Shown in pieces: positions 35,297-42,469 of a stretch of DNA of 64,000 bases. Position 1 is the first letter of the stretch. Each line of letters begins with the position of its first letter. The DNA comes from Rhizobium altiplani (lineage in GTDB: Bacteria; Pseudomonadota; Alphaproteobacteria; Rhizobiales; Rhizobiaceae), in assembly GCF_001542405.1 (NCBI RefSeq), contig NZ_LNCD01000001.1, positions 1-64,000 on the forward strand. Reading direction: 5' to 3'. Both the position numbers and the translations under genes were made by a program. The notes below the pieces were generated by a model. The model searched no databases. It was not told where the DNA came from and saw only the letters and a list, made by a program, of their open reading frames with translations.

Positions 35297-35322
35297 AAGG
35301 AGGCGCTACTCGCGAAAAGACC

Positions 35323-36282
35323 ATGAACAGGCACGCTGAGACTGGATCGGTTTCAGGCATTTCGATCGCTATTCCACTCGCTCTTCTGGCCGCGCTCTCC
35401 GGAGCGGTTGCCGTGAAGGCGGGTTTTGCTTCGTCCGGTCCACACGACGGTGGAGTTACCGCTCCGGAAGTGGTCACCATACAGCCTCATTCTTTCGAGT
35501 ATCGCGAGGCGACCGAATACTTTCGCAAGGGCCTTGCCGTCGACGCGCCAAAGCACGACGCGAAGGTCCGTCTCCCGCTCGACGTAATGAAGTTTCAGAC
35601 GAGCCGCGCAGAATATCAGCGCTGCGTGCTGGACGGCGCGTGTGCACCGGCCGAATATGAAGGCCAGGCCGGGCCTGACCTGCCGGTCACAGGGGTGAGC
35701 TACGACGATGCAGTGCAGTACGCGGCATGGTTATCGCAGCAGACGGGCGAGAACTGGCGCCTGCCGAGCGACTTTGAACTTGCATACGCCGCAGCCGACC
35801 GCTTTCCTGACGATGCGCTTGGCATCGACGCCGACGACACGAACCCGGCGACACGTTGGCTTGCCGATTACGAGCGCGAGGCCCGCCGCGCGGCGTCGAC
35901 CAACCCCAAGCCGCAGCCGAGAGGTTCGTTCGGCATCAGCACGACCGGCCTTGTCGACTTCGCGGGCAATATCTGGGAATGGACCTCCACGTGCAACAGG
36001 CGGGTCGATCTAGACAAGGCAGCAGAGACGGAGATACTGGATCCAGCCGGCTGCGGCATTATAATAGCGTCTGGTAAGCACAGGTCGCCGATGAGCAGCT
36101 TCGTTCGAAATCCCAAGGGCGGGGGCTGCGCAGTCGGAGCGCCGCCCGACAATCTCGGTTTCCGGCTCGTCCGCCGTCCCACGTTTTTCCAGAGCGTGGT
36201 GGCGTTCGCCCGCAGGGCCGCAACGGACGCTCTTGGCCCCCATATCAGCGCCCACACGGAGCAGAACGAAAATGAAGGTTGA
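35323..36282 (+). CDS. nirV: NirV, formylglycine-generating-enzyme-like protein
   Basis: A 319-residue protein of the SUMF1 (sulfatase-modifying factor) fold. A signal or anchor helix is at residues 13-33. The family core is visible in DLPVTGVSYDDAVQYAAWLS, NWRLPSDFELAYAA, GLVDFAGNIWEWT and DNLGFRLVRRP. NirV commonly accompanies nirK but its role is unproven. AAGGAGG is about 20 bases before the ATG at 35323. It overlaps nnrR by 11 bp. Confidence 0.9.
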   Translation: MNRHAETGSVSGISIAIPLALLAALSGAVAVKAGFASSGPHDGGVTAPEVVTIQPHSFEYREATEYFRKGLAVDAPKHDAKVRLPLDVMKFQTSRAEYQRCVLDGACAPAEYEGQAGPDLPVTGVSYDDAVQYAAWLSQQTGENWRLPSDFELAYAAADRFPDDALGIDADDTNPATRWLADYEREARRAASTNPKPQPRGSFGISTTGLVDFAGNIWEWTSTCNRRVDLDKAAETEILDPAGCGIIIASGKHRSPMSSFVRNPKGGGCAVGAPPDNLGFRLVRRPTFFQSVVAFARRAATDALGPHISAHTEQNENEG

Positions 36283-36967
36283 TCGCGCAGTAGTGAAGTC
36301 CCTGCCGCTCTTCGAGCGGATGACGGACACCGATCTCGACTCGATGCTCGAGCATGCTGTGCCGCGTCGCATCGCCCAAGGAGATACCGTTTTCGAGCAA
36401 GGGGCACAGGCGAAGTCGTTCTTCCTGCTGCTGCATGGGCGGCTCAAGGTGACGCAGGTGACGCAGGACGGCCAGCAGATCATTGTCCGGATGGTACACC
36501 CCGGCGACTTGTTCGGCTTCGCCATGGCGTTTCGCAGGACCGACTACCCAGGCACGGCCCGTGCCGCGGCCGAAAGCTTGATCCTCGGATGGCCGACGGA
36601 CATGTGGGGACGCTTCGTCGAACAGAACCCACGCCTGGCGATGACTGCGATGCAGACCATCGGCCAGCGACTTGAAGAGGCCCACGTCAGAATTCGCGAG
36701 ATGTCGACGGAGGAAGTTGAAAAGCGCGTCGCGCACGCCGTGCTCCGCCTGTCCAAGCAGGCGGGAAAGGCCGACGGTGTTGGCATCCGGATCGACTTCC
36801 CGATATCACGGCAGGATATAGCGGAGATGACCGGAACGACCCTTCACACGGTCTCACGCATCCTCAGCGCGTGGGAATCAAAGGGTATCGTCGAGGGCGG
36901 GCGGCAGAAACTCACCGTCACCGATCCGCAGCGCCTTCTGAAACTGGCCGACGGCGAACGCGAGTAG
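36272..36967 (+). CDS. nnrR: NnrR, Crp/Fnr-family regulator of denitrification
   Basis: A 231-residue regulator with an N-terminal cyclic-nucleotide-like sensor domain (residues 8-120, with FEQGAQAKSFFLLLHGRLKV) and a C-terminal winged helix (recognition segment ISRQDIAEMTGTTLHTVSRIL at about 175-195). It lacks the N-terminal cysteines of FNR, consistent with NO-sensing NnrR. The ATG at 36272 follows GGAG by about ten bases and overlaps nirV by 11 bp. It probably binds the TTGCG boxes of this window. Confidence 0.92.
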   Translation: MKVDRAVVKSLPLFERMTDTDLDSMLEHAVPRRIAQGDTVFEQGAQAKSFFLLLHGRLKVTQVTQDGQQIIVRMVHPGDLFGFAMAFRRTDYPGTARAAAESLILGWPTDMWGRFVEQNPRLAMTAMQTIGQRLEEAHVRIREMSTEEVEKRVAHAVLRLSKQAGKADGVGIRIDFPISRQDIAEMTGTTLHTVSRILSAWESKGIVEGGRQKLTVTDPQRLLKLADGERE

Positions 36968-36973
36968 ACCGCC

Positions 36974-37354
36974 ATGGCCGTGATGTTGGACAACGGCATA
37001 CGGTTGCTTCTTTTGGCCGCTGGGCGCCATCCCTTCCGGGTTACGATCGCCGAGACCGCCGAGGCTTTCGGGGCATCACACCCACACCTTGCGAAGGCAG
37101 CGAACCTTCTGGTTCGTCGCGGTTTCTTGGCGAGCCGGCGCGGCAAGAGAGGAGGTCTTTTCCTTGCGCGGTCGCCAGAGACGATCTGCCTTGCGGAGGT
37201 TGCTGCAGCGCTCGTTTCCTGCGAAGCCAGGTCGGATGCGCTGGACACTCTCCAAGGATGGCGGACGATAGAGCAAGGAGCTGCCCTCGCCTATAAAGGT
37301 CATCTGGCCAGACATACGCTCGCTGACCTCCTTGAACCCGCCAGCTCCAGGTAG
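36974..37354 (+). CDS. Rrf2-family transcriptional regulator lacking the usual cluster ligands
   Basis: A 126-residue protein with the Rrf2 winged-helix core: NGIRLLLLAAG, TIAETAEAFGASHPHLAKAANLLVRRGFL, and RRGKRGGLFLARSPETICLAEVAAAL. NsrR and RirA carry three cysteines in the C-terminal half; here only ETIC and VSC are present, so a [4Fe-4S] or [2Fe-2S] cluster is doubtful. It follows nnrR by 6 bp and is probably cotranscribed. It may be an NO or iron regulator that has lost its cluster. Confidence 0.84.
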   Translation: MAVMLDNGIRLLLLAAGRHPFRVTIAETAEAFGASHPHLAKAANLLVRRGFLASRRGKRGGLFLARSPETICLAEVAAALVSCEARSDALDTLQGWRTIEQGAALAYKGHLARHTLADLLEPASSR

Positions 37355-37445
37355 CTCCCCCTTACACCTTTGAAGCGCTGCGGCATGCGGGATGTCTTGG
37401 CCAGGGGCGCATGCGTCGATTTTCGCCTTCCGTTTCCCGATAACT

Positions 37446-37459
37446 TTGATGGAGGTCAA
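37446..37459 (+). promoter_or_regulatory. FNR-type box without an obvious target
   Basis: TTGATGGAGGTCAA is close to the TTGAT-N4-ATCAA Fnr consensus. Downstream on the plus strand there is only a 56-residue frame (37540). In Sinorhizobium meliloti a pseudoazurin gene lies near nnrR, so a target gene could have been lost here; this is inferred. Confidence 0.55.
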
Positions 37460-37539
37460 AGTGCGCTCTTGCCTGCTTCGCTAGGCTTCATGCAGGCACT
37501 GAATCAATTGCTCGCTCAAGCGGGTTCAACGGAAAAGAA

Positions 37540-37710
37540 ATGAAAAGAACCATGAGACCACAGCAGAAGCCGTTCGTCGTAGAGATCAAGAAGCGCAGAG
37601 CTCCCCGTGCAGCCGGAGCCGAACACAAGCCCGACCTTGATGCGCGCACCGGCAAGGTTGATACGGACAAGCTTTGCCGGCTGGTCTTCGGTCGTCTGCA
37701 GCGTTCCTGA
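37540..37710 (+). CDS. Short basic protein of unknown function
   Basis: A 56-residue frame rich in lysine and arginine: the N-terminus reads MKRTMRPQQKPFVVEIKKRR, then AHKPD-like and DTDKLCRLVFGRLQRS segments. GGAAAAGAA precedes the ATG. An FNR-type box lies 80 bp upstream. No family is recognised. The KPFVVEIKKRR opening is not random-looking, but the frame may also be chance in GC-rich DNA. Confidence 0.42.
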   Translation: MKRTMRPQQKPFVVEIKKRRAPRAAGAEHKPDLDARTGKVDTDKLCRLVFGRLQRS

Positions 37711-37941
37711 AACAGGCTGATGCCTTGTGTGCGGCCGGCGATTTTTCCAATCCTTCCGGGGCACTCAGAAATCCTTCCGCTCCAGCGGTTTTCCATTTCG
37801 ATACTGTTTTGCGATGGAGGGCTATGATCGGCCGCAATCGATGGTCACCCCATCTGATTTTATTGCCTCGCCGGCGGCTGAATGATGCCCTCTTCCGACA
37901 AGAGGTGTCCTTGTCAACAGGCCAGCAACCCTGGAGCGTTG
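37711..37941. other. 231-bp region before ftrD 3' end, nothing recognised
   Basis: This lies downstream of the short basic frame and of ftrD (convergent). Shadow frames only; no terminator-like hairpin with a T-run was found. Confidence 0.4.
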
Positions 37942-39312
37942 CTAGCTGAACGCCGCCCAGCCGACTGCAAAGGTCAACGTCGGAAGCGCCAAGAGGCACG
38001 TCGCCAGGAGCCGCCGGCCGAAACGCCGGTCGTACAGGCCAGTGATCTGGTGGCAAAGTGCGACAGACCAGACGGCGGCCGCCAGAACCAGCGCGCTTCT
38101 CAGATCGTCGGCGATGGGCAACATGATCCCGTCCATCCGCAGCTGCGATATCGTGAGCGACAGAAGGCCCGTGAACAAGGAAGCGGACGCAAGGGGAATA
38201 AGGGATTGTGCGAGGTGATGCATCGGGCGGACGCGATTGCGAAGGATCCAGGCGCTCGCTGCCAGAGGGAACCCAAAAGCGAGGGTCGCCAGGGCAGCTG
38301 ACAATGCGAGAAGCGCAAGCAGGGACACGGCGTCGACGATCGTCATGATATCGCTGGCTGCAGGATAGTTGGTCAACAGCCACCATGGCAGCCGTAACGA
38401 AAGCGGCCACATCAGCTGTGCGTCGAGGCAGGCTTCCACCAGCCACTGGCGTATGGCCAGAAACCAGTCGCTGCCCGACCAGGTGAGCGCGGCCGGGACG
38501 AGACCAAGCATGACCGGGAGCAACATCGCAGTCTCCCATCCGGTCGCCATCCGGCCGGATCCTCGCACGATGTCGATCGCCGGCTTTCGCCACGCCAGCC
38601 GGATCGCGCCCCTGTGTCCGGAACAACGGCCGCACATGTGACAGGCGGCAGCTCCCTGCATGGTCTTGATGGGGACCAGGGGCGCACAGTTCACGGCATC
38701 GGGTCGGCCGCGTGGCGCGGGCCAGCTCGCCGGATCCACCCTGAAATGGAGGGGCGCTATCTTCGACACGATGCCGAATACGCCGCTGACAGGACACAGG
38801 AACCGGCACCACACTCTCTTGGCCTTGCCATATCGAGCGCCTACGGCGATTGCTGCGAATGTCGAGCCGCCGAGCAGAAGTGCGGCCGGCTTGGGATACT
38901 GATAAATGCTCGTAAGCTGACCGTACACTGTGGTGGAAATGAACGACAGGACCGGCCAACCCGACCACTTCATCCAGCCAGGAATCGCCCTCCCCGCCCC
39001 CCGTTCACTGGCAAACTCCGAAAGCGCGCCTTCCGGGCAGAGTATCCCGCACCAGAACCTGCCGACGAGCGCCGTTGCGAGGATCACAAACGGCCACCAG
39101 AGGCCCCAGAACACAAATTGAGCGAAGCGCGTCAGGTTCGTCCATATGAAGTCGGTACTCGCAGGAAGAGGCAGGACGACGGGCACGACCAGAAGCGCCG
39201 CATAGCCTGCCACGATCCCCCATTGAAGGCGTCGGATGAACACCTGCCGCCGCAGGAGAAGATTGCCGAAGCCGCCAAGAAGCGCCTGCGCGCCAATCTG
39301 GATGGAGGTCAT
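37942..39312 (-). CDS. ftrD: FtrD, polyferredoxin-type membrane protein of ferrous-iron uptake
   Basis: A 456-residue membrane iron-sulfur protein of the NapH/NosR-like group. Cysteine motifs: FWCGILCPEG and VWCRFLCPVSG (CxxxCP, two pairs) and a later CHMCGRCSGH. The C-terminal half has further membrane helices. In Brucella, FtrD works with FtrA, FtrB and FtrC in high-affinity ferrous-iron transport, probably supplying electrons for an oxidation step. Its start overlaps the ftrC stop by four bases. A NapH-type role is less likely because nap is distant and the neighbours form the ftr set. Confidence 0.83.
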   Translation of the reverse strand: MTSIQIGAQALLGGFGNLLLRRQVFIRRLQWGIVAGYAALLVVPVVLPLPASTDFIWTNLTRFAQFVFWGLWWPFVILATALVGRFWCGILCPEGALSEFASERGAGRAIPGWMKWSGWPVLSFISTTVYGQLTSIYQYPKPAALLLGGSTFAAIAVGARYGKAKRVWCRFLCPVSGVFGIVSKIAPLHFRVDPASWPAPRGRPDAVNCAPLVPIKTMQGAAACHMCGRCSGHRGAIRLAWRKPAIDIVRGSGRMATGWETAMLLPVMLGLVPAALTWSGSDWFLAIRQWLVEACLDAQLMWPLSLRLPWWLLTNYPAASDIMTIVDAVSLLALLALSAALATLAFGFPLAASAWILRNRVRPMHHLAQSLIPLASASLFTGLLSLTISQLRMDGIMLPIADDLRSALVLAAAVWSVALCHQITGLYDRRFGRRLLATCLLALPTLTFAVGWAAFS

Positions 39313-40163
39313 GCAGGAGCCTTCTCTCTAAGCGGCGGCATGTAAGCCAGAGAGGCGGTGAGCCAGTAGGCGCCGATGCCCAGAAGAGGAAGAAGTTCTG
39401 GACGGGCCCGATAGCCTGCGAGCCCGGCGAGGAAGGCCCCGGCCCCCCTGCCATCGTCGAGAAGCCAGCTCAAGTCCCATAGCGGTGCGGTCAAGGGCGT
39501 CATGATGCCAAGGGAAATCGACTTGTCGATGACGGTCATTGCCAGGCCACTGCCGAGGATGATGAGGAGCGCCTGACTGATCCGCGACAACACCTTCTTG
39601 GATGCCATCGCCGCACCGGTCCTAAACGCCCAGAACGTTCCGACGGCCAGCACCAGACCCACCGCTCCCGACACGACGACAATGCCGGTCTGCCACCCTT
39701 CGGACGCAGAGAGCATTCCATAGAGAAAAATGACTGTTTCGGCTCCTTCCCGGGCTACGGCAAGCGCCGCCAGACAAGCGAGACCCAGCCAGTTGCCAGC
39801 CCGTACATGCCCGAGCGCCTCATTGCGCAGTCCCCCGCTATTGCCCTGTTCCATCCGGCGCATCCAGAACACCATTCTCAGCATGAGGACTGACGCCAGC
39901 GACGCCATGATCATTTGGAGTATTTCCTCGGCATCCCCATCGAGCAGTGCGGAGGCCCGGCTCATGATCAGCGCCAGGGCGGCGGCGAACAGGATGCCGG
40001 AGGCAACGCCCGCGGCAATCCATCCGACGGCTGTTCTTTGAGCGGACGGCCCCTCCCGCAACGACCAGGTCAAAAGGATTCCGACGACGAGCAAGGCTTC
40101 AAATGTTTCCCGCCAGACCACGGATGCGATCTCGAAGGACTGCAGATAAAGATTCGCGCTCAT
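39309..40163 (-). CDS. ftrC: FtrC, FTR1-family iron permease
   Basis: A 284-residue permease with seven hydrophobic helices. The two iron-binding REXXE motifs are visible: WRETFEALLV (REtfE) near residue 18 and AREGAETVIFL (REGAE) near residue 139. It transports iron from the periplasm after oxidation by the FtrA/FtrB pair. It overlaps both ftrB and ftrD by four bases. Confidence 0.9.
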   Translation of the reverse strand: MSANLYLQSFEIASVVWRETFEALLVVGILLTWSLREGPSAQRTAVGWIAAGVASGILFAAALALIMSRASALLDGDAEEILQMIMASLASVLMLRMVFWMRRMEQGNSGGLRNEALGHVRAGNWLGLACLAALAVAREGAETVIFLYGMLSASEGWQTGIVVVSGAVGLVLAVGTFWAFRTGAAMASKKVLSRISQALLIILGSGLAMTVIDKSISLGIMTPLTAPLWDLSWLLDDGRGAGAFLAGLAGYRARPELLPLLGIGAYWLTASLAYMPPLREKAPA

Positions 40164-40495
40164 TTGGCGACCATGCTCGCCGGTGGCATGTCGAGGTGAA
40201 AGTCGTCGAAGAAGGCATAGGTTCCGACATCCAACGAGCGAAACACCAGAAAGCTTGAGGCGCCCGGAGCGAGCACTTTTTCCTTGCGCAGCGGAATGCT
40301 TTCGAATTCGACCGGCGTCGAGCCGTCGTTGTGAAGCTCAAGCTTGAAACGCGTGTTGGCTGGCACCTCGATGACGGATGGCGAGATCATTCCATTGCTG
40401 AAGTGAATCTGGATGACCGGATCGTCGCCCTGCGCAACGGCGGGCGAAACCGCGAGGCAGACCGCGAGCCCCGAAACGAGCGTTCGCAGCCACAT
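40160..40495 (-). CDS. ftrB: FtrB, periplasmic cupredoxin-like protein
   Basis: A 111-residue exported protein with a signal peptide (to about residue 21, ending SPAVAQ) and a cupredoxin fold (DPVIQIHFSNGMISPSVIEVPANTRFKLEL, then FFDDFHLDMPPASM). The usual cysteine and methionine blue-copper ligand set is not fully visible, so the metal is uncertain. In the ftr system it is thought to act in oxidising Fe(II). It overlaps ftrA by one base and ftrC by four. Confidence 0.85.
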   Translation of the reverse strand: MWLRTLVSGLAVCLAVSPAVAQGDDPVIQIHFSNGMISPSVIEVPANTRFKLELHNDGSTPVEFESIPLRKEKVLAPGASSFLVFRSLDVGTYAFFDDFHLDMPPASMVAK

Positions 40496-41037
40496 CAGTA
40501 GCCGCCCTTCTTTCCGACGCCGGCAAACACGAATTCATATTTCAGGGTAAATGCTTCAGGCCACGCGGCTACTCCGGTCTCCTTGTCGACATGCCGGCCG
40601 AACGACATCATGCCGTGACCGCCAGGGTGCACGGTGAGTTCAAGCGCATAGCGGCCTGGCCCTGAGAGCTTGACGTTGTCGCCGTAGTGCGGCCCGTCGC
40701 TTGCGACCATCGCCTCAAGGGCACCCCCCTGTTCGGCACCGTTGTCCAGGTTCTTCACCCTGTATTCGACATGAAGACCCGGCACCCAGTCGCCCTCGGC
40801 AAAGCCATTCGCGTTCTCGGCCGTGGCGTGTATGTCCGCTTCCAGATGAACGTCGGATTCGGCCGTTGCAAGCATCATTCCCGGAGGATCCATTTCGATC
40901 GGCTGAAGATAGACGGCTGCCACTTCCATCCCACCCGCAAGCTGCGGCGCTCCGATCGGATATTCCGCGGCGCGCACAGCAAAAGGCATGGCGGCGAGAA
41001 GAACAGGCGCGAGGCAAAGGCAGGTAGCTCGAAGCAT
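40495..41037 (-). CDS. ftrA: FtrA, P19-type periplasmic iron-binding protein
   Basis: A 180-residue exported protein of the P19/Tpd family. A signal peptide ends AVRA near residue 20; then EYPIGAPQLAGGMEVAAVYLQPIEMDPPG and SDVHLEADIHATAENANGFAEGDW hold the conserved metal-binding Met, Glu and His residues. P19 proteins bind iron and copper in the periplasm. First gene of the ftrABCD operon. The ATG at 41037 is chosen because the signal peptide starts there. A Crp/Fnr box is 62 bp upstream. Confidence 0.9.
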   Translation of the reverse strand: MLRATCLCLAPVLLAAMPFAVRAAEYPIGAPQLAGGMEVAAVYLQPIEMDPPGMMLATAESDVHLEADIHATAENANGFAEGDWVPGLHVEYRVKNLDNGAEQGGALEAMVASDGPHYGDNVKLSGPGRYALELTVHPGGHGMMSFGRHVDKETGVAAWPEAFTLKYEFVFAGVGKKGGY

Positions 41038-41098
41038 TGTGTGTGATCCGTAAAAGGTGACTGAACGGCTCACCTTTATCAGCGCAATTGCCCCACTC

Positions 41099-41112
41099 TT
41101 TGCGCTGGCGCA
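41099..41112. promoter_or_regulatory. Crp/Fnr box shared by ftrABCD and nnrU
   Basis: TTGCGCTGGCGCAA has symmetrical TTGCG and CGCAA half-sites with a four-base spacer, the strongest TTGCG-class box in the window. It lies 62 bp from ftrA and 87 bp from nnrU, so one factor could control both directions. Confidence 0.72.
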
Positions 41113-41198
41113 AAGATGAGGACTTCGCAAGGCTGATTTGACATTCCTCAACGCCCGTTCGTGCAGATCGTGCCATCGACAAGAAAAAGGAGGCGAGC

Positions 41199-41879
41199 GT
41201 GACCGAATTTCTAGCCGCGTTTGTGGTGTTTCTGGCGCTTCATTCGATCCCCGCTGCACCAGCGGTTCGCGCAGGCATCATCAGTCGGATTGGCAGGCGG
41301 ACGTACTTTGTCGCCTATTCAGCAGCCTCGCTGCTGGCGCTGGCATGGCTGTTTGCCGCTGCGCTGAAACTTGACTACGTGCCTTTGTGGGACCTGCAAC
41401 CCTGGCATGCGGCGATCACGTTTGTCCTGGCTCCCCTGGGCGGCTTCCTGGTGATTGCAGGACTTATTAGTCCCAATCCCCTTTCGATCACCGTCCGATC
41501 ATCGGAAAGACCTGGCGCCGTGGTTGGTATCACCCGCCATCCGGTACTCCTCGGATTCGCGATCTGGGCAGCGGGACACATCATCGCCAATGGCGATCTG
41601 CGGTCCATTCTGTTGTTCGGCGGTTTCGCCCTCTTTGCCATCGGCGCCATACCGATGATCGAGAAGCGGGCAAAGCGGCGGCTTGGATCACGGTGGAAGA
41701 GCCTGGCTGCGCCGACCTCGATCCTGCCTTTCCGGGCGTATCTGGCTGGAAGGCGACCCGCCTTCGACGTGCCATTGGTCGCCTCCATTCTCCTGACCGG
41801 TATCCTTGTTGGCTGGCTTTTGTTTGGCGGCGGTCATGCCCTGCTTTTCGGCGCCGACCCTGTTGCAATATTCGGTTGA
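41199..41879 (+). CDS. nnrU: NnrU, membrane protein associated with nitric-oxide metabolism
   Basis: A 226-residue membrane protein of the NnrU family, with about six helices. Family segments are FVVFLALHSIPA, GRRTYFVAYSAASLLALAWL, ITRHPVLLGFAIWAAGHIIANGD and GAIPMIEKRAKRRLGSRWK. NnrU is linked to NO reductase function, but its biochemical role is not known. GTG at 41199 is used because AAGGAGG is five bases before it. Its 3' end overlaps ubiX on the other strand by 46 bp. Confidence 0.92.
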   Translation: MTEFLAAFVVFLALHSIPAAPAVRAGIISRIGRRTYFVAYSAASLLALAWLFAAALKLDYVPLWDLQPWHAAITFVLAPLGGFLVIAGLISPNPLSITVRSSERPGAVVGITRHPVLLGFAIWAAGHIIANGDLRSILLFGGFALFAIGAIPMIEKRAKRRLGSRWKSLAAPTSILPFRAYLAGRRPAFDVPLVASILLTGILVGWLLFGGGHALLFGADPVAIFG

Positions 41880-42469
41880 TCGAACAACGCCTCGCCAAGC
41901 CAGGCGCGCGATTGATGCGGCACAGGAAGTCCGAGCAGATCGACAGCCCGACGAGCGAGGTGGTCTACCACGTCCTGGATGGACTCGGGCCGATTGTAGA
42001 ATGCCGGCACGGGCGGCATGACAACCGCTCCCATCTCCGTGGCGGTGACCATGTTACGAAGGTGTCCGAGATGCAACGGCGTCTCGCGGGTGAGCAGGAC
42101 CAGCCTGCGCCTTTCCTTCAGTTGAACATCCGCGGCCCGAGAAATCAGGTTTTGAGACAACCCCGTGGAGATCGCTGCCAGCGTCTTCATGGAGCAAGGT
42201 GCAACAATCATGCCGGTGACCGGAAACGAACCACTCGCGATAGCCGATCCAATGTCGTTGTTGTCGTAGGTCCTATGTGCCTTGAGCAGCATGCGCCCGT
42301 GGGCTTCAGCCCCAACTTCGTGAGCGAGTGTCCGGCAGCCACTGTCGGAAACAACGAGATGCACCCTCACATTCAGCGAGACCAGCAAATCGAGCGCGGC
42401 GACTCCCAGCGCAGCGCCTGACGCTCCTGTCACTGCAAGCACGACATCCTTGTGTTCAGATACCCGCAT
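41834..42469 (-). CDS. ubiX: UbiX flavin prenyltransferase
   Basis: A 211-residue enzyme that joins dimethylallyl to FMN to make prenylated FMN, the cofactor of UbiD. Motifs: VVLAVTGASGAALG near the N-terminus (FMN and phosphate binding), MIVAPCSMKTLAAISTGLSQNLISRAADVQLKERRRLVLLTRETPLHLGHLRNM in the middle, and GAVVMPPVPAFYNRP. ATG at 42469 is chosen; it overlaps the ubiD stop by 14 bp. The C-terminal tail of about 15 residues beyond the family end is extra. It overlaps nnrU antisense by 46 bp. Confidence 0.93.
   Translation of the reverse strand: MRVSEHKDVVLAVTGASGAALGVAALDLLVSLNVRVHLVVSDSGCRTLAHEVGAEAHGRMLLKAHRTYDNNDIGSAIASGSFPVTGMIVAPCSMKTLAAISTGLSQNLISRAADVQLKERRRLVLLTRETPLHLGHLRNMVTATEMGAVVMPPVPAFYNRPESIQDVVDHLARRAVDLLGLPVPHQSRAWLGEALFDQPNIATGSAPKSRA

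Noticed and set aside
37586..38968. A 460-codon minus-strand frame over ftrD and the intergenic region
   Set aside because: Out of frame with ftrD and extends past its stop; the ftrD frame has clear CxxxCP motifs and helices.
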